NCBI GenBank assembly: GCA_020632955.1
Contig: JACKEO010000003.1
Coordinates: 304,812 to 368,811, forward strand
Source: Alphaproteobacteria bacterium
GTDB taxonomy: Bacteria; Myxococcota_A; UBA796; GCA-2862545
Direction of reading: 5' to 3'
Length of the DNA: 64,000 nt
Part shown: positions 7,082 through 16,311 of the stretch, piece by piece
Numbering within the stretch: the stretch's first letter is position 1
Layout: each line of letters begins with the position of its first letter
Position numbers and translations under genes: made by a program
Notes under the pieces: model-generated
What the model saw: only the letters and a program-made list of their open reading frames with translations
Told to the model about the DNA's origin: nothing
The model's database searches: none

Positions 7082-8799
7082 TGGGCCTCCTCGGCGTCGG
7101 GGGCCGGGGCGTCCGCGGGGGGTGGGGTCTCGTCGGGGGTGTCGTCGGCGGGCGGCGTGACCTCCTCGCCGCCGTCGTCGTCCTCCTCGTCGTCGAAGCT
7201 GACGTCCTTCAGCGTGTCTTCCGAGCGCTCGGGACGCTTGGTGCTGGGCAGCAGCTCGTCGAGGCCCATGCGCTCCTCGGCGGTGGGCATGCGGGGCTGC
7301 TGCGCCTCGTAGGTCTCGCCGTTCCAGGGGTAGACCTGATCGAGCTCGTACTGGGGCGGGGTCTCCCACTCCTCGTACTGACGGCTGATCTTGAAGACGA
7401 CGCGACGGCTCTCCTTGAGCTCGTCGATGCCGCCGGTGGCGTCGATGGGCACCACCTCGCCCATGCCCCGGTAGGACAGGCGGGAGGGGTGGACGCGCTG
7501 CTCGACCAGGCGCTTCCAGATGCTGGCGGCGCGCTTGATCGACAGGTCGTAGTTGTTCTCGAAGGTGCCCTCGGGGCTGGCGTGGCCCTCGATCACGAGG
7601 TGGCCGATGCGGGCGTCGCCGTTCATCAGGTCGGCGATGAAGTCGAGCGTGGGGTAGCTCTCGGGGAGCAGCTCCGCGGTGCCCACCTTGAACTGGATGG
7701 CGTAGCGGATGTCGATGCGGTCGCCCTGCTGCTTGGCGAGGACGCCCTCCTCCCACGGATCGGGCTCGGGGAGATCGCCCTCGCCGTCGGTGCGGAGTCC
7801 GGTGAGCTCCCGCACGTTGAACTGCAGGCCGCCCTGGCCCGCGTTCGGGTCCTCCTCGACGAAGCCCTCGTCCATGTCCTCGCCCACCTCGAGGCGGCGA
7901 CGCTGGAAGCGGAGCTGGCCGAAGACGCGCAGATCGCTCGAGCCGTAGCCCTGCGTGAAGCCGCGACCGCCCGACAGCTCGACCACCAGCCACGGGGTGG
8001 CGGTGTAGGCGATGGTGCCCAGCACCTCGCCCGTGGACTCGCCGGCGCCGAAGAAGTTGGAGAAGCCGAAGCGGCTGTAGATCGTGGCGCCCACGTCGAG
8101 GCGCTCCTTGATCACGTTCACGCGCACGCCGGTGTTCCAGACCAGCTCGGTGCCGAGGCGCAGGTCGTCCTGGGTGTCGAGCGTGCGGAAGCGCACGTTG
8201 GCGCCCAGGTTGCTGGCGATGCGCACCCGGCCCACGTCGATGCCGAACAGCAGCATCGGCAGCAGCTTGGGGATGCGCTCGCCCGCGTAGAAGAGGGAGC
8301 GGCTGGTGGGCAGCGTGAGGTCGACCGACAGGCCCATGCTGAACACGGGCTTGCGGAGGAAGGCCCAGTGGCCGCCGACCGCGACGTCGCCCAGCGAGAT
8401 GCCGTCGGCCGCGTAGCGCGGGACCGTGGAGCCCGTCTGGTAGTACAGCGGCAGGCTGACCCGGGCGGTGAAGGCCCGGCTGATGTCGACCGACACGCCC
8501 GCGAAGGCCGTGAAGCGGTGCTGGATGACGTCGCCCACCTCGCGCTCGAACTCGTAGAGCACCAGCGGCGAGTTGGTGTACTGCAGCGACAGACCGGCAC
8601 GGACCGAGCCTCCGCGCCAGTTCGACGGGACGTCGATGCCGGGCAGGATCTCGGGCGCGTACACCGGCCTGACGATGTCGAGGTCGGCGTCGGTACCGGG
8701 GGCGGTCGGGGTGGTCTGGGCGTGCGCCGCGACGGGAGCGGCGAGGGCCAGGACCGGGAGGGACCGCGCCACGAACCGGCGCGGGACACGAGCGGGCAT
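7078..8799 (-). CDS. OmpA-family outer membrane protein
   Basis: A 573-residue protein with signal peptide (MPARVPRRFVARSLPVLALA, then APVAAHAQ), a long beta-barrel-like middle (alternating hydrophobic strands, residues about 45-320) and a C-terminal OmpA peptidoglycan-binding domain. That domain begins near IQFKVGTAELLPESYPTLDF and contains LVIEGHASPEGT and NNYDLSIKRAASIW. It ends in an acidic Pro/Asp/Glu tail. The start at 8799 is chosen because it opens a good signal peptide; the reading frame stays open to 8868, but that extension would bury the leader. The stop overlaps the TSP3 gene start, suggesting a porin/stalk pair made from one message. Confidence 0.85.
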   Translation of the reverse strand: MPARVPRRFVARSLPVLALAAPVAAHAQTTPTAPGTDADLDIVRPVYAPEILPGIDVPSNWRGGSVRAGLSLQYTNSPLVLYEFEREVGDVIQHRFTAFAGVSVDISRAFTARVSLPLYYQTGSTVPRYAADGISLGDVAVGGHWAFLRKPVFSMGLSVDLTLPTSRSLFYAGERIPKLLPMLLFGIDVGRVRIASNLGANVRFRTLDTQDDLRLGTELVWNTGVRVNVIKERLDVGATIYSRFGFSNFFGAGESTGEVLGTIAYTATPWLVVELSGGRGFTQGYGSSDLRVFGQLRFQRRRLEVGEDMDEGFVEEDPNAGQGGLQFNVRELTGLRTDGEGDLPEPDPWEEGVLAKQQGDRIDIRYAIQFKVGTAELLPESYPTLDFIADLMNGDARIGHLVIEGHASPEGTFENNYDLSIKRAASIWKRLVEQRVHPSRLSYRGMGEVVPIDATGGIDELKESRRVVFKISRQYEEWETPPQYELDQVYPWNGETYEAQQPRMPTAEERMGLDELLPSTKRPERSEDTLKDVSFDDEEDDDGGEEVTPPADDTPDETPPPADAPAPDAEEAQ

Positions 8800-8936
8800 G
8801 CGGGGTTCGTCCGGGTGAGCCGGGGGAGGGAACGCCCCGGGAGCCGAGGCGGGCGCACAGTAGCACACCGATCGCCGCCCGACAGGCCCGGTGGACGGGC
8901 AGCGAAGGCCGCGCGGCGCGCGGTCCGGGGCGGTGC

Positions 8937-8942
8937 TATCGT
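8937..8942 (+). promoter_or_regulatory. Possible -10 element giving a leaderless message
   Basis: TATCGT lies 7 nt before the ATG at 8950. A transcript starting at normal distance would begin at or next to the A of the start codon, and no Shine-Dalgarno sequence is present. Leaderless initiation is inferred. Confidence 0.35.
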
Positions 8943-8949
8943 GCGCGCC

Positions 8950-9951
8950 ATGTCGTCGTCGCGTCCCCCCCGTTCCCCCTCGATCATGGCCCTCCTCCTC
9001 CTCGCCGCCGCCGGCTGCGCGGAGGAGGCCGGCGAGGTCGTGATCGGCGACCGCGACAGCGACACGGCGGTGGTCCTCGACACCGACACCGCGGGCGCCG
9101 ACAGCGGCAGCGCCGACAGCACCGTGCCCTGCACCAACGAGCTCCTCTCGCTCGAGCCCCGGGCGGGCGACGACGACGTGCTCCTGTCGGTCGACATCCT
9201 GGCCCAGCTCCAGCAGGCCGAGGTCGGCGCGGGGATCAAGGTCTTCGAGGACGACGTCCAGCTCCCCGGCGTGGTGGAGGCCGAGGGCAAGCTCATCCGC
9301 TGGCGACCGCAGTCCCCGCTTCGCGCCGACAGCGCCTACCGCACCGAGCTCACCTGGAGCTGCGGCACGGTGAACGCGGCGTGGACCACCACCGGACGCA
9401 CCTTCCGCCTGGGCCTGGCCAGCGGCACGCTCGCCCTGCCGGCCACCGATCTCGCGCTGGGCGACGTCTTCTCGGAGCTGCTCGTCCGCGTGGAGGTGTA
9501 CGGCGCCGGCCGGGTCTCGCTGCTGGCCGCGCCCGCGGGGGCGTCGGGCCAGGAGCCCTGCGCCGCCTCGTCGCTGCTCGGCGGCGTGGTGGCCCCCGGA
9601 GGGGATCTCGAGGTGGCCTCGGCCGACGCCTTCCTCGTGGCCGCCGGGCAGCGGATCCCCGTGAACGCGCTGCGCGTCGTGTCGGCGCTGCAGGCCAGCC
9701 GGTGGCGTCTCGAGCCGGCCACGGTGGTCTTCGACGTGGACCTGTCTCCGCTGGCCACCACCCTCCTCGGGCGCGTCGACGCCACGCCCGCCGAGGCCTG
9801 TGCCCGGGTGGGCGGGTGCACCTCCTGCCGCGGATCGGGGGGGCGCACCTGCGTCACCGTGCGCCTCGAGGACGTGCCGGTGGCGGGATCGAGCCAGCTC
9901 GTGGAGCCGCGCTCTGCGGCCGACGTGGGGCGCGACCCGTCCTGCCGCTGA
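8950..9951 (+). CDS. Lipoprotein with Ig-like fold, function unknown
   Basis: A 333-residue lipoprotein. The leader MALLLLAAAGC supplies a clear lipobox with Cys21 when counted from the ATG at 8950. An Asp/Ser/Thr-rich linker (DRDSDTAVVLDTDTAGADSG) follows. The next domain (ELLSLEPRAGDDDVLLSVDI to AWTTTGRTF) looks like the bacterial Ig-like domains that begin many myxobacterial lipoproteins. The C-terminal part has a cysteine cluster CARVGGCTSC...RTC. No enzymatic motif is visible. It is divergent from the OmpA/TSP3 pair across a gap of 150 bp and convergent with the ligase gene ending at 9974. Confidence 0.72.
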   Translation: MSSSRPPRSPSIMALLLLAAAGCAEEAGEVVIGDRDSDTAVVLDTDTAGADSGSADSTVPCTNELLSLEPRAGDDDVLLSVDILAQLQQAEVGAGIKVFEDDVQLPGVVEAEGKLIRWRPQSPLRADSAYRTELTWSCGTVNAAWTTTGRTFRLGLASGTLALPATDLALGDVFSELLVRVEVYGAGRVSLLAAPAGASGQEPCAASSLLGGVVAPGGDLEVASADAFLVAAGQRIPVNALRVVSALQASRWRLEPATVVFDVDLSPLATTLLGRVDATPAEACARVGGCTSCRGSGGRTCVTVRLEDVPVAGSSQLVEPRSAADVGRDPSCR

Positions 9952-9973
9952 CCCGCGGGGACGGCGCCGTCGA

Positions 9974-11299
9974 TCAGCCGGCGAGCGGGTGGGTCCACGC
10001 CCGCAGCGCCTCGGGATCGGGCTCGGTGCCCAGCTCCGCGAGCATGAGGTCGGCGGGACACAGCCCGCGGCCGATCAGCGCGATCAGCGGGTCGAGCCAG
10101 CGCACCTCGTCGGGCGCGCACCGCCCCAGGCCGGCGCGGGCGGCCTCCACGAGCTGCTGACCCCACCAGGCCAGGGTGCGCCCGCCCACCATGCCGGCCG
10201 GTCCGTGGCGGCAGGCCACGGCGAAGCGCTCCTGCGGCGTGCCGAAGCGGGTGAAGGGATCGAGCAGCGCCAGGGCGTCGTGCGTGGCGAGGTTGCAGTA
10301 GAACAGGCCCTCGAACAGCGCGCAGAAGGCCGCGACGAGCGGCATGGCCACGCAGTCGGCCATGCGGACCTCGATCTGGCGCTTCACGCGGACCTCGGGG
10401 AAGACCGAGGTGAGGTGCAGGTCCCAGTCCCCCCAGGTGGGGAAGCGCCCGTCGGCGTCGCCCCGGGTCATCCAGTCCCGGAAGGTGCGCCCGTCGGCGG
10501 CGGCCCAGCGCCCGTCGACCTTCGTGAACATCATCGGGACGTCGAGGAGGTAGTCCACCCAGGCCGCGTGGCTGTAGGCGAGCGCCGCGGGGGGGAAGCC
10601 CGTGCGGCTCGCGTCGGTGTCGGTCCAGGTGAGGCCCCGGAAGCTCTTGAACCCGGTGGCGCGACCGCGGCGGTAGGGCGAGCTGGCGAACATCGCGGTG
10701 ACGATGGGGGCGGCCGCCGACGCCACGCGCACCTTGCGGGCGCAGTCGTGCTCGTCCGAGAAGTCGTAGCTGGCCTGGGTGGCGCTGGTGCCCTTCATCA
10801 TGTGGTGGCCCAGCGAGCCCACCCGCTGCATGTGCGCGCGCATGATGGCGTATCGGCCCTTCGGCACCCAGCCGATGGCCTCGATGGGGGCGTAGGGCGT
10901 GTAGCCCAGGGCGCACTGGGCGTAGGGGCCGGCCTGCAGGTGGCGGTCGAGGTCGCGGGCGAAGGCCTCGGCCTCCGCCACGATGGTGGCGACGTCGCGC
11001 GCCGGGGCGCCCGACAGCTCGAACTGGGCGCCCGGCTCCAGGGTGATCGACGCCTTGCCGCGCGTGGCGGCGATCAGCGCCGTGCCCTCGCGCTCCGGAC
11101 GCCATCCCTCGCGCACGAAGTCCTCGATCAGCGAGCGCACCCCGTGGGCGCCCTCGTAGGGCGCGGGCATGCCCTGGGCGTCGAGGAGGTGGCGCTCCAT
11201 CTCGGCCCCGAGGAGCCACCGCTCCCGCGGGCGTCCGTAGCCGTGGTAGGCGTCGAGGAGATCCTCGCATGTGAGGCGGACGGGCGGCGCGGGAGGCAT
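9974..11299 (-). CDS. gshA: Glutamate-cysteine ligase (plant/alphaproteobacterial type)
   Basis: Joins L-glutamate and L-cysteine with ATP, the first step to glutathione (or, in the EgtA branch, to ergothioneine). The 441-residue protein fits the GCS2-type family: LGAEMERHLLDAQG near the N-terminus, SITLEPGAQFELSGAP, the GYTPYAPIEAIGWVPKGRY stretch, GTSATQASYDFSDE, and VKRQIEVRMADCVAMPLV late. No gshB lies nearby, so end-product assignment is open. The start at 11299 has no good Shine-Dalgarno sequence; the frame is open further upstream, but the alignment-like N-terminus begins near residue 9 of this start. A divergent gene begins at 11398. Confidence 0.85.
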   Translation of the reverse strand: MPPAPPVRLTCEDLLDAYHGYGRPRERWLLGAEMERHLLDAQGMPAPYEGAHGVRSLIEDFVREGWRPEREGTALIAATRGKASITLEPGAQFELSGAPARDVATIVAEAEAFARDLDRHLQAGPYAQCALGYTPYAPIEAIGWVPKGRYAIMRAHMQRVGSLGHHMMKGTSATQASYDFSDEHDCARKVRVASAAAPIVTAMFASSPYRRGRATGFKSFRGLTWTDTDASRTGFPPAALAYSHAAWVDYLLDVPMMFTKVDGRWAAADGRTFRDWMTRGDADGRFPTWGDWDLHLTSVFPEVRVKRQIEVRMADCVAMPLVAAFCALFEGLFYCNLATHDALALLDPFTRFGTPQERFAVACRHGPAGMVGGRTLAWWGQQLVEAARAGLGRCAPDEVRWLDPLIALIGRGLCPADLMLAELGTEPDPEALRAWTHPLAG

Positions 11300-11373
11300 G
11301 GGAGACCCGGGGAGGGAGGCGGTCGGGCGTGGCGCGTCGACAGGGGGTGACGCGGCAGGGCGGCTGCACGGGT

Positions 11374-11379
11374 TAGCCT
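11374..11379 (+). promoter_or_regulatory. Possible -10 element for the thioredoxin-like lipoprotein gene
   Basis: TAGCCT lies 18 nt before the ATG at 11398 and follows the TANNNT pattern shared by other starts in the window. No -35 consensus. Confidence 0.3.
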
Positions 11380-11397
11380 GCGGGGCTGGCAGCCTGC

Positions 11398-12051
11398 ATG
11401 TCCCTGGAGTCGCCAGTGCGTCTCGTTCCGTCCCGGACCCTCCCCGGCCTGCTGCTGGTGCTGGCCTCGGCGTGCGAGCCCCGGCTCTACACGGAGGGGG
11501 GCCCCGTGGCGGACGCCGCGTGGACGCCCCCCGAGAACAGCTGGCCCGTGGGCGCGCCACCGGAGGACCTCCGTCCCGAGGGCATGGGCGTGGGGCGGGT
11601 GGTGTACGACGTGCGCGGGCTCGACCAGCACGGCGACGAGCTCAGCCTGTGGCAGTTCCACGGGTCGTGGGTGCTGCTCGACGTGTCCACGATGTGGTGT
11701 GCGCCGTGCCGTGACCTGGCCATCGGCACCGAGGCCCTCTGGCAGGAGTACCGCGATCGCGGCCTGGTCACGGTGACGCTGCTCCTCGAGGACACCCACG
11801 GCGACCCGCCCAAGGTGGCCGATCTCAAGCAGTGGGCCACGCTCGCCTCGCTGGATCCCGAGCACGACTACGAGCTCATCACGGCCCCGGTCGTGTCCGA
11901 CCCCAAGGGGCGCAGCGGCAGCATCGAGGCCATCGAGCGGGGCCAGTACCCGGCGCTCCTGCTCATCTCCCCCGACCTGCAGGTCACGCGGCGCATCGAG
12001 CCGGTCACCGACGTCCGGGTGCGCGAGGTCCTCGCCGAGCTGGACCTGTAG
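11398..12051 (+). CDS. TlpA-like thioredoxin-fold lipoprotein
   Basis: A 217-residue extracytoplasmic thiol-disulphide protein. The leader ends in LLLVLASAC (lipobox, Cys26). The thioredoxin-like domain spans residues about 65-215, with the redox motif WCAPC near residue 102 and a cis-Pro-type stretch GQYPALLLISPD near residue 182. Such proteins reduce or isomerise disulphides, often of cytochromes or of other lipoproteins. It is followed after 5 nt by the hydrolase gene, then by an OmpA-like lipoprotein, so the three are probably one transcript. Confidence 0.82.
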   Translation: MSLESPVRLVPSRTLPGLLLVLASACEPRLYTEGGPVADAAWTPPENSWPVGAPPEDLRPEGMGVGRVVYDVRGLDQHGDELSLWQFHGSWVLLDVSTMWCAPCRDLAIGTEALWQEYRDRGLVTVTLLLEDTHGDPPKVADLKQWATLASLDPEHDYELITAPVVSDPKGRSGSIEAIERGQYPALLLISPDLQVTRRIEPVTDVRVREVLAELDL

Positions 12052-12056
12052 GGGGC

Positions 12057-12956
12057 GTGGGTCCCGGTCCGGTCGTCGTCCAGGCCTGCGACGGCTGGCC
12101 CTTGGGGGTCCGCCGCGTGCGTGCGGTGGGGGAGGCGCACGGCACGGTGCTGCTGCTCCACGCGATGATGGTGGACGCCCGCACCTTCGACCGACCTGCG
12201 GGGAGGGGACTGCAGCAGACGCTCCGTGCTGCCGGGCTCGACGTGGTGGTCGCCGACTTCCGTGGCCACGGCGACTCGGGACCCGGGGCGTCCGAGGGAG
12301 GCACCTGGTCGTACGAGGACCTGGTGCTGCGCGATCTCCCCGCCCTCGTCGCCGCCGCGCGTCGCTGGGGTCGCGGGCGCCTCGGCGTGGTGGGCCACAG
12401 CCTCGGCGGGCACGTCACGGCTGCCGCGCTCGCCGCCGGTGCGGTCCACGTCGACGCGCTGGTGTGTCTCGCGGCGAACGTGTGGCTGGCCGCGTCGGAG
12501 CCCTCGCTGCGGGTCCGGGCGGCGAAGGCCGTCGGGCTGGCGGGTCTGCAGGGGGCGGCCCTGCTCGCGGGGCGCGTGCCCGCACGGCGCCTGGGTCTCG
12601 GGTCGACCGACGAGGCGGGGCCCTACGCCGACGATCTCGGCCGGCCCTTCTGGCAGCAGCGGTGGGGCACGCGCGACGCCCGGCAGGACTGGCTCGCGGG
12701 CCTCGGTCGGGTGGGGGTGCCCACGCTCGCGGTGGTGGCGCGGGGGGATCGCCTGCTCGCCCGGCCTGCCGGTGCCCTCGGCTGGGCGGCCCACCTGCCG
12801 GCCGTGCAGACCCGCGTGGTGGGCGACCCGGACGCGGGGGTGCTCGACCACATGGGCGTGCTCACGAACGCCGAGGCCCGGGGGATCCACACGGAGCTGG
12901 CGGCCTGGCTGGTCGGGGTGCTGGCGCTTGACGGGGGCAGCGGCAGCGGTACGTGA
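12057..12956 (+). CDS. Alpha/beta hydrolase
   Basis: A 299-residue alpha/beta-hydrolase. The strand-helix entry VLLLHAMMVDARTFD supplies the oxyanion region, DFRGHGDSG follows, and GHSLGGH is the nucleophile elbow (Ser near residue 114). A late Asp (VVARGDRLLA) and a His in VLDHMGVLTN complete a plausible triad. The substrate cannot be read from sequence. The GTG start at 12057 lies 5 nt after the preceding stop with GGGGG before it; it is the first in-frame start after that stop. No signal peptide, so probably cytoplasmic. Confidence 0.82.
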   Translation: MGPGPVVVQACDGWPLGVRRVRAVGEAHGTVLLLHAMMVDARTFDRPAGRGLQQTLRAAGLDVVVADFRGHGDSGPGASEGGTWSYEDLVLRDLPALVAAARRWGRGRLGVVGHSLGGHVTAAALAAGAVHVDALVCLAANVWLAASEPSLRVRAAKAVGLAGLQGAALLAGRVPARRLGLGSTDEAGPYADDLGRPFWQQRWGTRDARQDWLAGLGRVGVPTLAVVARGDRLLARPAGALGWAAHLPAVQTRVVGDPDAGVLDHMGVLTNAEARGIHTELAAWLVGVLALDGGSGSGT

Positions 12957-12978
12957 GGGCCAGCCCGGAGGTCTCCCG

Positions 12979-13824
12979 ATGCGCACGCTCGCTCTCGCTC
13001 TCGCCCTCGTCGTCGTGGCCCCCGGCTGCAAGTGGAAGAAGGAGGCGGAGCGCCTGTCGGAGGAGCTGGCCGCCAGCCAGCAGCAGCTGCAGGACAGCCG
13101 CGACACCGTGACCTCGCGCGAGACCACGATCGGCGAGCTCGAGGCCGAGGTGGCCGAGCTCGAGGCCCGCATCGGCGATCTGCAGGGCAGCCTGTCGGCG
13201 ATGGAGGCCGACCTCGACGCCCAGCGCGAGCGCAATGCGCAGATCCTCGCCGACCGGGGCGCCCTGCGGAACGAGGTCCGCGACATGAAGCAGGCCCTGG
13301 CCGAGCTCCAGGCGCGCAAGGAGCAGGCCGAGGCTCGGGTGCGCCAGTTCAAGGACCTGGTGGCGCGCTTCCAGTCGCTCATCGACGCCGGCAAGCTCGA
13401 CGTGCGCATCGTCGACGGCCGCATGGTGGTGGTGCTGGGCACCGACGTGCTGTTCGCGTCGGGATCCGCGGACCTGTCGGAAGGGGGAGCCGGCGCCATC
13501 GCCGAGGTCGCCGCCATCCTGGCCAGCATCCCCGACCGTCGCTTCCAGGTGGAGGGCCACACCGACGACGTCCCCATCCACACCCAGCGCTACCCGTCGA
13601 ACTGGTTCCTCGCGGCGGCGCGCGCCATCGGCGTCGTGAACAGCCTGGTGGCGAACGGCATGGCAGCCGAGGACGTGAGCGCGGCCGCCTTCGCCGACAC
13701 CCGCCCGGTGGCAGCGAACGACACCGACGAGGGTCGGGCCGCGAACCGCCGCATCGAGATCGTCGTCGTGCCCGATCTGTCGGATCTGCCCGGCTACGAG
13801 GAGCTCTCCTCCCTCGAGGAGTAG
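12979..13824 (+). CDS. Coiled-coil OmpA/MotB-family lipoprotein
   Basis: A 281-residue lipoprotein. MRTLALALALVVVAPGC is the signal with lipid-attachment Cys17. Residues 20-125 form a long coiled coil (EELAASQQQLQDSRDTVTSR, EAEVAELEARIGDLQGSLSA). The C-terminal OmpA domain runs from about residue 138, with VLFASGSADLSEGG, FQVEGHTDDVPI and NRRIEIVV for binding peptidoglycan. CCGGAGG lies 8 nt before the ATG. It probably spans the periplasm as a tether. Its stop is 1 bp from the stop of the convergent gpsA gene. Confidence 0.88.
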   Translation: MRTLALALALVVVAPGCKWKKEAERLSEELAASQQQLQDSRDTVTSRETTIGELEAEVAELEARIGDLQGSLSAMEADLDAQRERNAQILADRGALRNEVRDMKQALAELQARKEQAEARVRQFKDLVARFQSLIDAGKLDVRIVDGRMVVVLGTDVLFASGSADLSEGGAGAIAEVAAILASIPDRRFQVEGHTDDVPIHTQRYPSNWFLAAARAIGVVNSLVANGMAAEDVSAAAFADTRPVAANDTDEGRAANRRIEIVVVPDLSDLPGYEELSSLEE

Positions 13825-13825
13825 G

Positions 13826-14731
13826 TCAGCCGTGCTCCCGACGCGCCTCGCGCTGCATCAGCGCGGTCACCGCGTCGATGGGCGGCATGCCGTCGTAGAC
13901 CGCGAGCAGCCCCCGCGTGAGGGGCGCATCCACGCCGTGGAGCTTCGCGAGCCGGGCCAGGGCGCGCGCGAGGCGCTGCGGCGTGGGCGTGCCCACGGGC
14001 TCTCCGCGGGCCAGCGCGCGCCCCGCCTCGAAGTGCGGGTGACCGGGCAGCGCCTGGGAGGCGACGAGGTCGGCGACGCCGGCGAGGCCCACGAAGGTGA
14101 GGGGATCGGCCCCCACGGCCTGCCCCAGGCGCACCGCCTCGGCGAGGCCGCGCGCCAGCACCATCGCGTGCAGGCCCACGCCCGCGCCCCCGAGGGAGCG
14201 GGCCAGCCCCAGCACCGCGGCCAGCACGGGCACCATCGCGCCCGACAGCTGCACGCCCGTGAGGTCGGCGCTGTCGTAGCAGCGGTAGCGCGAGCTGTGC
14301 AGCGCCTCGATGGTCAGCGCGCGCACCTCGTCGAAGCGGCTGGCCACCACGCCGGCCGACAGGCCCCCGTTGAGGATCTCGTCCACGGGGGCCGGCCCGG
14401 CCAGCGCACCCACGCGGACGGCCTCGCACTCCTGGCGCACGGCGTCGGTCAGCCAGTCGCCGCTGTCGGGATCGATGCCGCGCCCGGCCACCACCACGCG
14501 GTGCCGGGGACCGGGCACGGCCTGGCGGATGGCGGATCGCACCTCGGCGGCGCTGGTGGCCACGAGCAGCAGGTCGCAGGCCGCCGACACCCTCGGCGGA
14601 TCGTCGGTGGACGGGAGCACGTGCGGCGGGCGCTTGTCGCGGTAGGCGATGAAGGGCTCGTGGCCCGCCGCGATCACCAGCCGGGCGAGCGCCTGGCCCC
14701 AGTTGCCGCCGCCGAGGATGCCGACCTTCAC
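13826..14731 (-). CDS. gpsA: Glycerol-3-phosphate dehydrogenase [NAD(P)+]
   Basis: Reduces dihydroxyacetone phosphate to sn-glycerol-3-phosphate for phospholipid synthesis. The 301-residue protein opens with the Rossmann motif VGILGGGNWGQALARL. It keeps LAGPAPVDEI, the catalytic-lysine-equivalent region and the helical C-terminal domain (LTFVGLAGVADLVAS...LPGHPHFEAGRALARG). It is at the short end for GpsA. The GTG start at 14731 overlaps the acyltransferase stop (GTGA), with GGAGG 4 nt upstream. Together the two genes would supply and acylate glycerol-3-phosphate. Confidence 0.88.
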   Translation of the reverse strand: MKVGILGGGNWGQALARLVIAAGHEPFIAYRDKRPPHVLPSTDDPPRVSAACDLLLVATSAAEVRSAIRQAVPGPRHRVVVAGRGIDPDSGDWLTDAVRQECEAVRVGALAGPAPVDEILNGGLSAGVVASRFDEVRALTIEALHSSRYRCYDSADLTGVQLSGAMVPVLAAVLGLARSLGGAGVGLHAMVLARGLAEAVRLGQAVGADPLTFVGLAGVADLVASQALPGHPHFEAGRALARGEPVGTPTPQRLARALARLAKLHGVDAPLTRGLLAVYDGMPPIDAVTALMQREARREHG

Positions 14732-16311
14732 GAGGCCTCCAGGTCCGCGTGGGCGAGGCGGTTCCGGTAGTACAGGCAGAGCTTCGCGTCCTCGACGAAG
14801 AGGCCCGCGGCATCTGCGCCCACCGCGCGCGAGGTGTGGTAGCGGGCGAAGTGGTCGAGCGCCGTGTCGAGCGTGCCCTCCGCGGAGCTGGGGAGCTCGG
14901 CGTGCCAGCGACCCTGGCGTGCGCCGGCCCGCACCGCGTCCTGGGCCCTGCGCAGGCGGGACAGGAAGTGGCCGCGGCCGAGCCGCCGGAGGTCCACCGG
15001 GGCGCGCACGAGGCGGAAGGGATCGGTGGAGTCGACGGCCTCCTCGAGCGAGCGCCACGCCGCCCACGCCACGAGGTGGGTGGGCAGCACGGTGGCGTCG
15101 CGAGGCCACACCTCGACGAGCTTCCGCGCGAGCATGTCGGTGTAGACGTGGTCGCGCTGTGCGTCCGGCTGCACGGTGCCGTCGCTGGCGCAGACGTAGC
15201 CACGACGCGCCTGGGCCGCCTCGGCACGCGCGGTGGCGTCCTCGGGGACCGGCCGGCCGAGGACGTCGAGGGGGGCCCCGAAGCGGCAGACGACGCTGGC
15301 GTCGAGGGACAGCACCCGCTGGGCGAAGGCGGCCACGCGCCGGCTCTGGGAGAACTCGTCGTCGGTGATGATGTACCGCTGCTTCCCCTGGTCCGCGAGG
15401 AAGTCCTCGATGAGCGTCCGGGCCTCCAGGCAGAGCGTGTACGACAGGGTCATCGGCACGACGTAGATCTCGGGATCCTCGCGCCCCGCGGCGAGCATCT
15501 CCTGCCACGCGAGCACGCCGGTGCCGAGCAGGCCCTTCTTCACGCGTCGCTCCAGCAGCCCGCTCCGCGAGCGCGTGCCTCCGGGGAAGAAGAGCGAGTG
15601 GTGGCGCCGGGTGAGCTGGAGCACCGAGTAGTCCTTGAGCACGTCCTTGTAGAGCTCGGCCTGCTTGGTGCGGTCCACGGTGTAGGCGCCCAGGCGCGAC
15701 ATCCACCAGCCGAGCACCGGGTTGCCGAAGAGGTTCAGCCCCGCGCCGTACTGGAAGGGGGGCAGGCCCGCGAGGGTGAGCGCCAGGCCGATGATCGGGC
15801 TGTCGAGGTTGGAGACGTGGGTGGGGGCGAGGACGAGCGTGGCCTCGTCCGCGAGCTGGCGGATCAGCGGCAGCGGACCCTCGACGCGCACCCGCTGGTC
15901 GGGCCGGACGTCCCAGGTGCCGAGCCGTGCGGGGGCCGCTGCGAGGAGCGCGCCCAGCGCGGGTGGGAAGACGCGGGACGCGAAGCGGTAGGCGGGGAGG
16001 GAGAAGCGTCCGTGGATCTCGTTGGACCACCGCCGGACGAGCGCCAGACCGGCCGTCACCCGCGCCCCGCGCCCCCGACGCACGAGCGCCTCCGCCAGGG
16101 CCTCGAGCTGATCGAGCTCGTCGAGGACCGGCGCCTGCGACTCGAGGCGCTGGCGTTCCCGGTAGAGCGTGTCCTCGAGGAGGTGCTGCAGGGTGTCGTC
16201 GTCGAGCGCGTCGAGGCGGCGGTGCGCACGGGTGACCAGGGTCTCGATGACCTCGGCGCGCGACCGGGGAGCGTAGAGCCCCGTGGCGGGGCGCACCCGC
16301 GCTGGGCTCAC
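14728..16311 (-). CDS. Glycerol-3-phosphate/1-acylglycerol-phosphate acyltransferase family protein
   Basis: A 527-residue PlsB/PlsC-superfamily acyltransferase. The HX4D motif is THVSNLDS, followed by the block NLFGNPVLGWWMSRLGAYTV and by FFPGGTRSRSG, the glycerophosphate-binding block (GGTRS in place of the usual EGTRS). A helical N-terminal region precedes the catalytic core and a long C-terminal region follows. This size and the neighbouring gpsA favour a glycerol-3-phosphate acyltransferase, but a lyso-phosphatidate role is possible. Its GTG start overlaps the kinase-homologue stop (GTGA at 16308-16311) and its stop overlaps gpsA. Confidence 0.82.
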   Translation of the reverse strand: MSPARVRPATGLYAPRSRAEVIETLVTRAHRRLDALDDDTLQHLLEDTLYRERQRLESQAPVLDELDQLEALAEALVRRGRGARVTAGLALVRRWSNEIHGRFSLPAYRFASRVFPPALGALLAAAPARLGTWDVRPDQRVRVEGPLPLIRQLADEATLVLAPTHVSNLDSPIIGLALTLAGLPPFQYGAGLNLFGNPVLGWWMSRLGAYTVDRTKQAELYKDVLKDYSVLQLTRRHHSLFFPGGTRSRSGLLERRVKKGLLGTGVLAWQEMLAAGREDPEIYVVPMTLSYTLCLEARTLIEDFLADQGKQRYIITDDEFSQSRRVAAFAQRVLSLDASVVCRFGAPLDVLGRPVPEDATARAEAAQARRGYVCASDGTVQPDAQRDHVYTDMLARKLVEVWPRDATVLPTHLVAWAAWRSLEEAVDSTDPFRLVRAPVDLRRLGRGHFLSRLRRAQDAVRAGARQGRWHAELPSSAEGTLDTALDHFARYHTSRAVGADAAGLFVEDAKLCLYYRNRLAHADLEAS

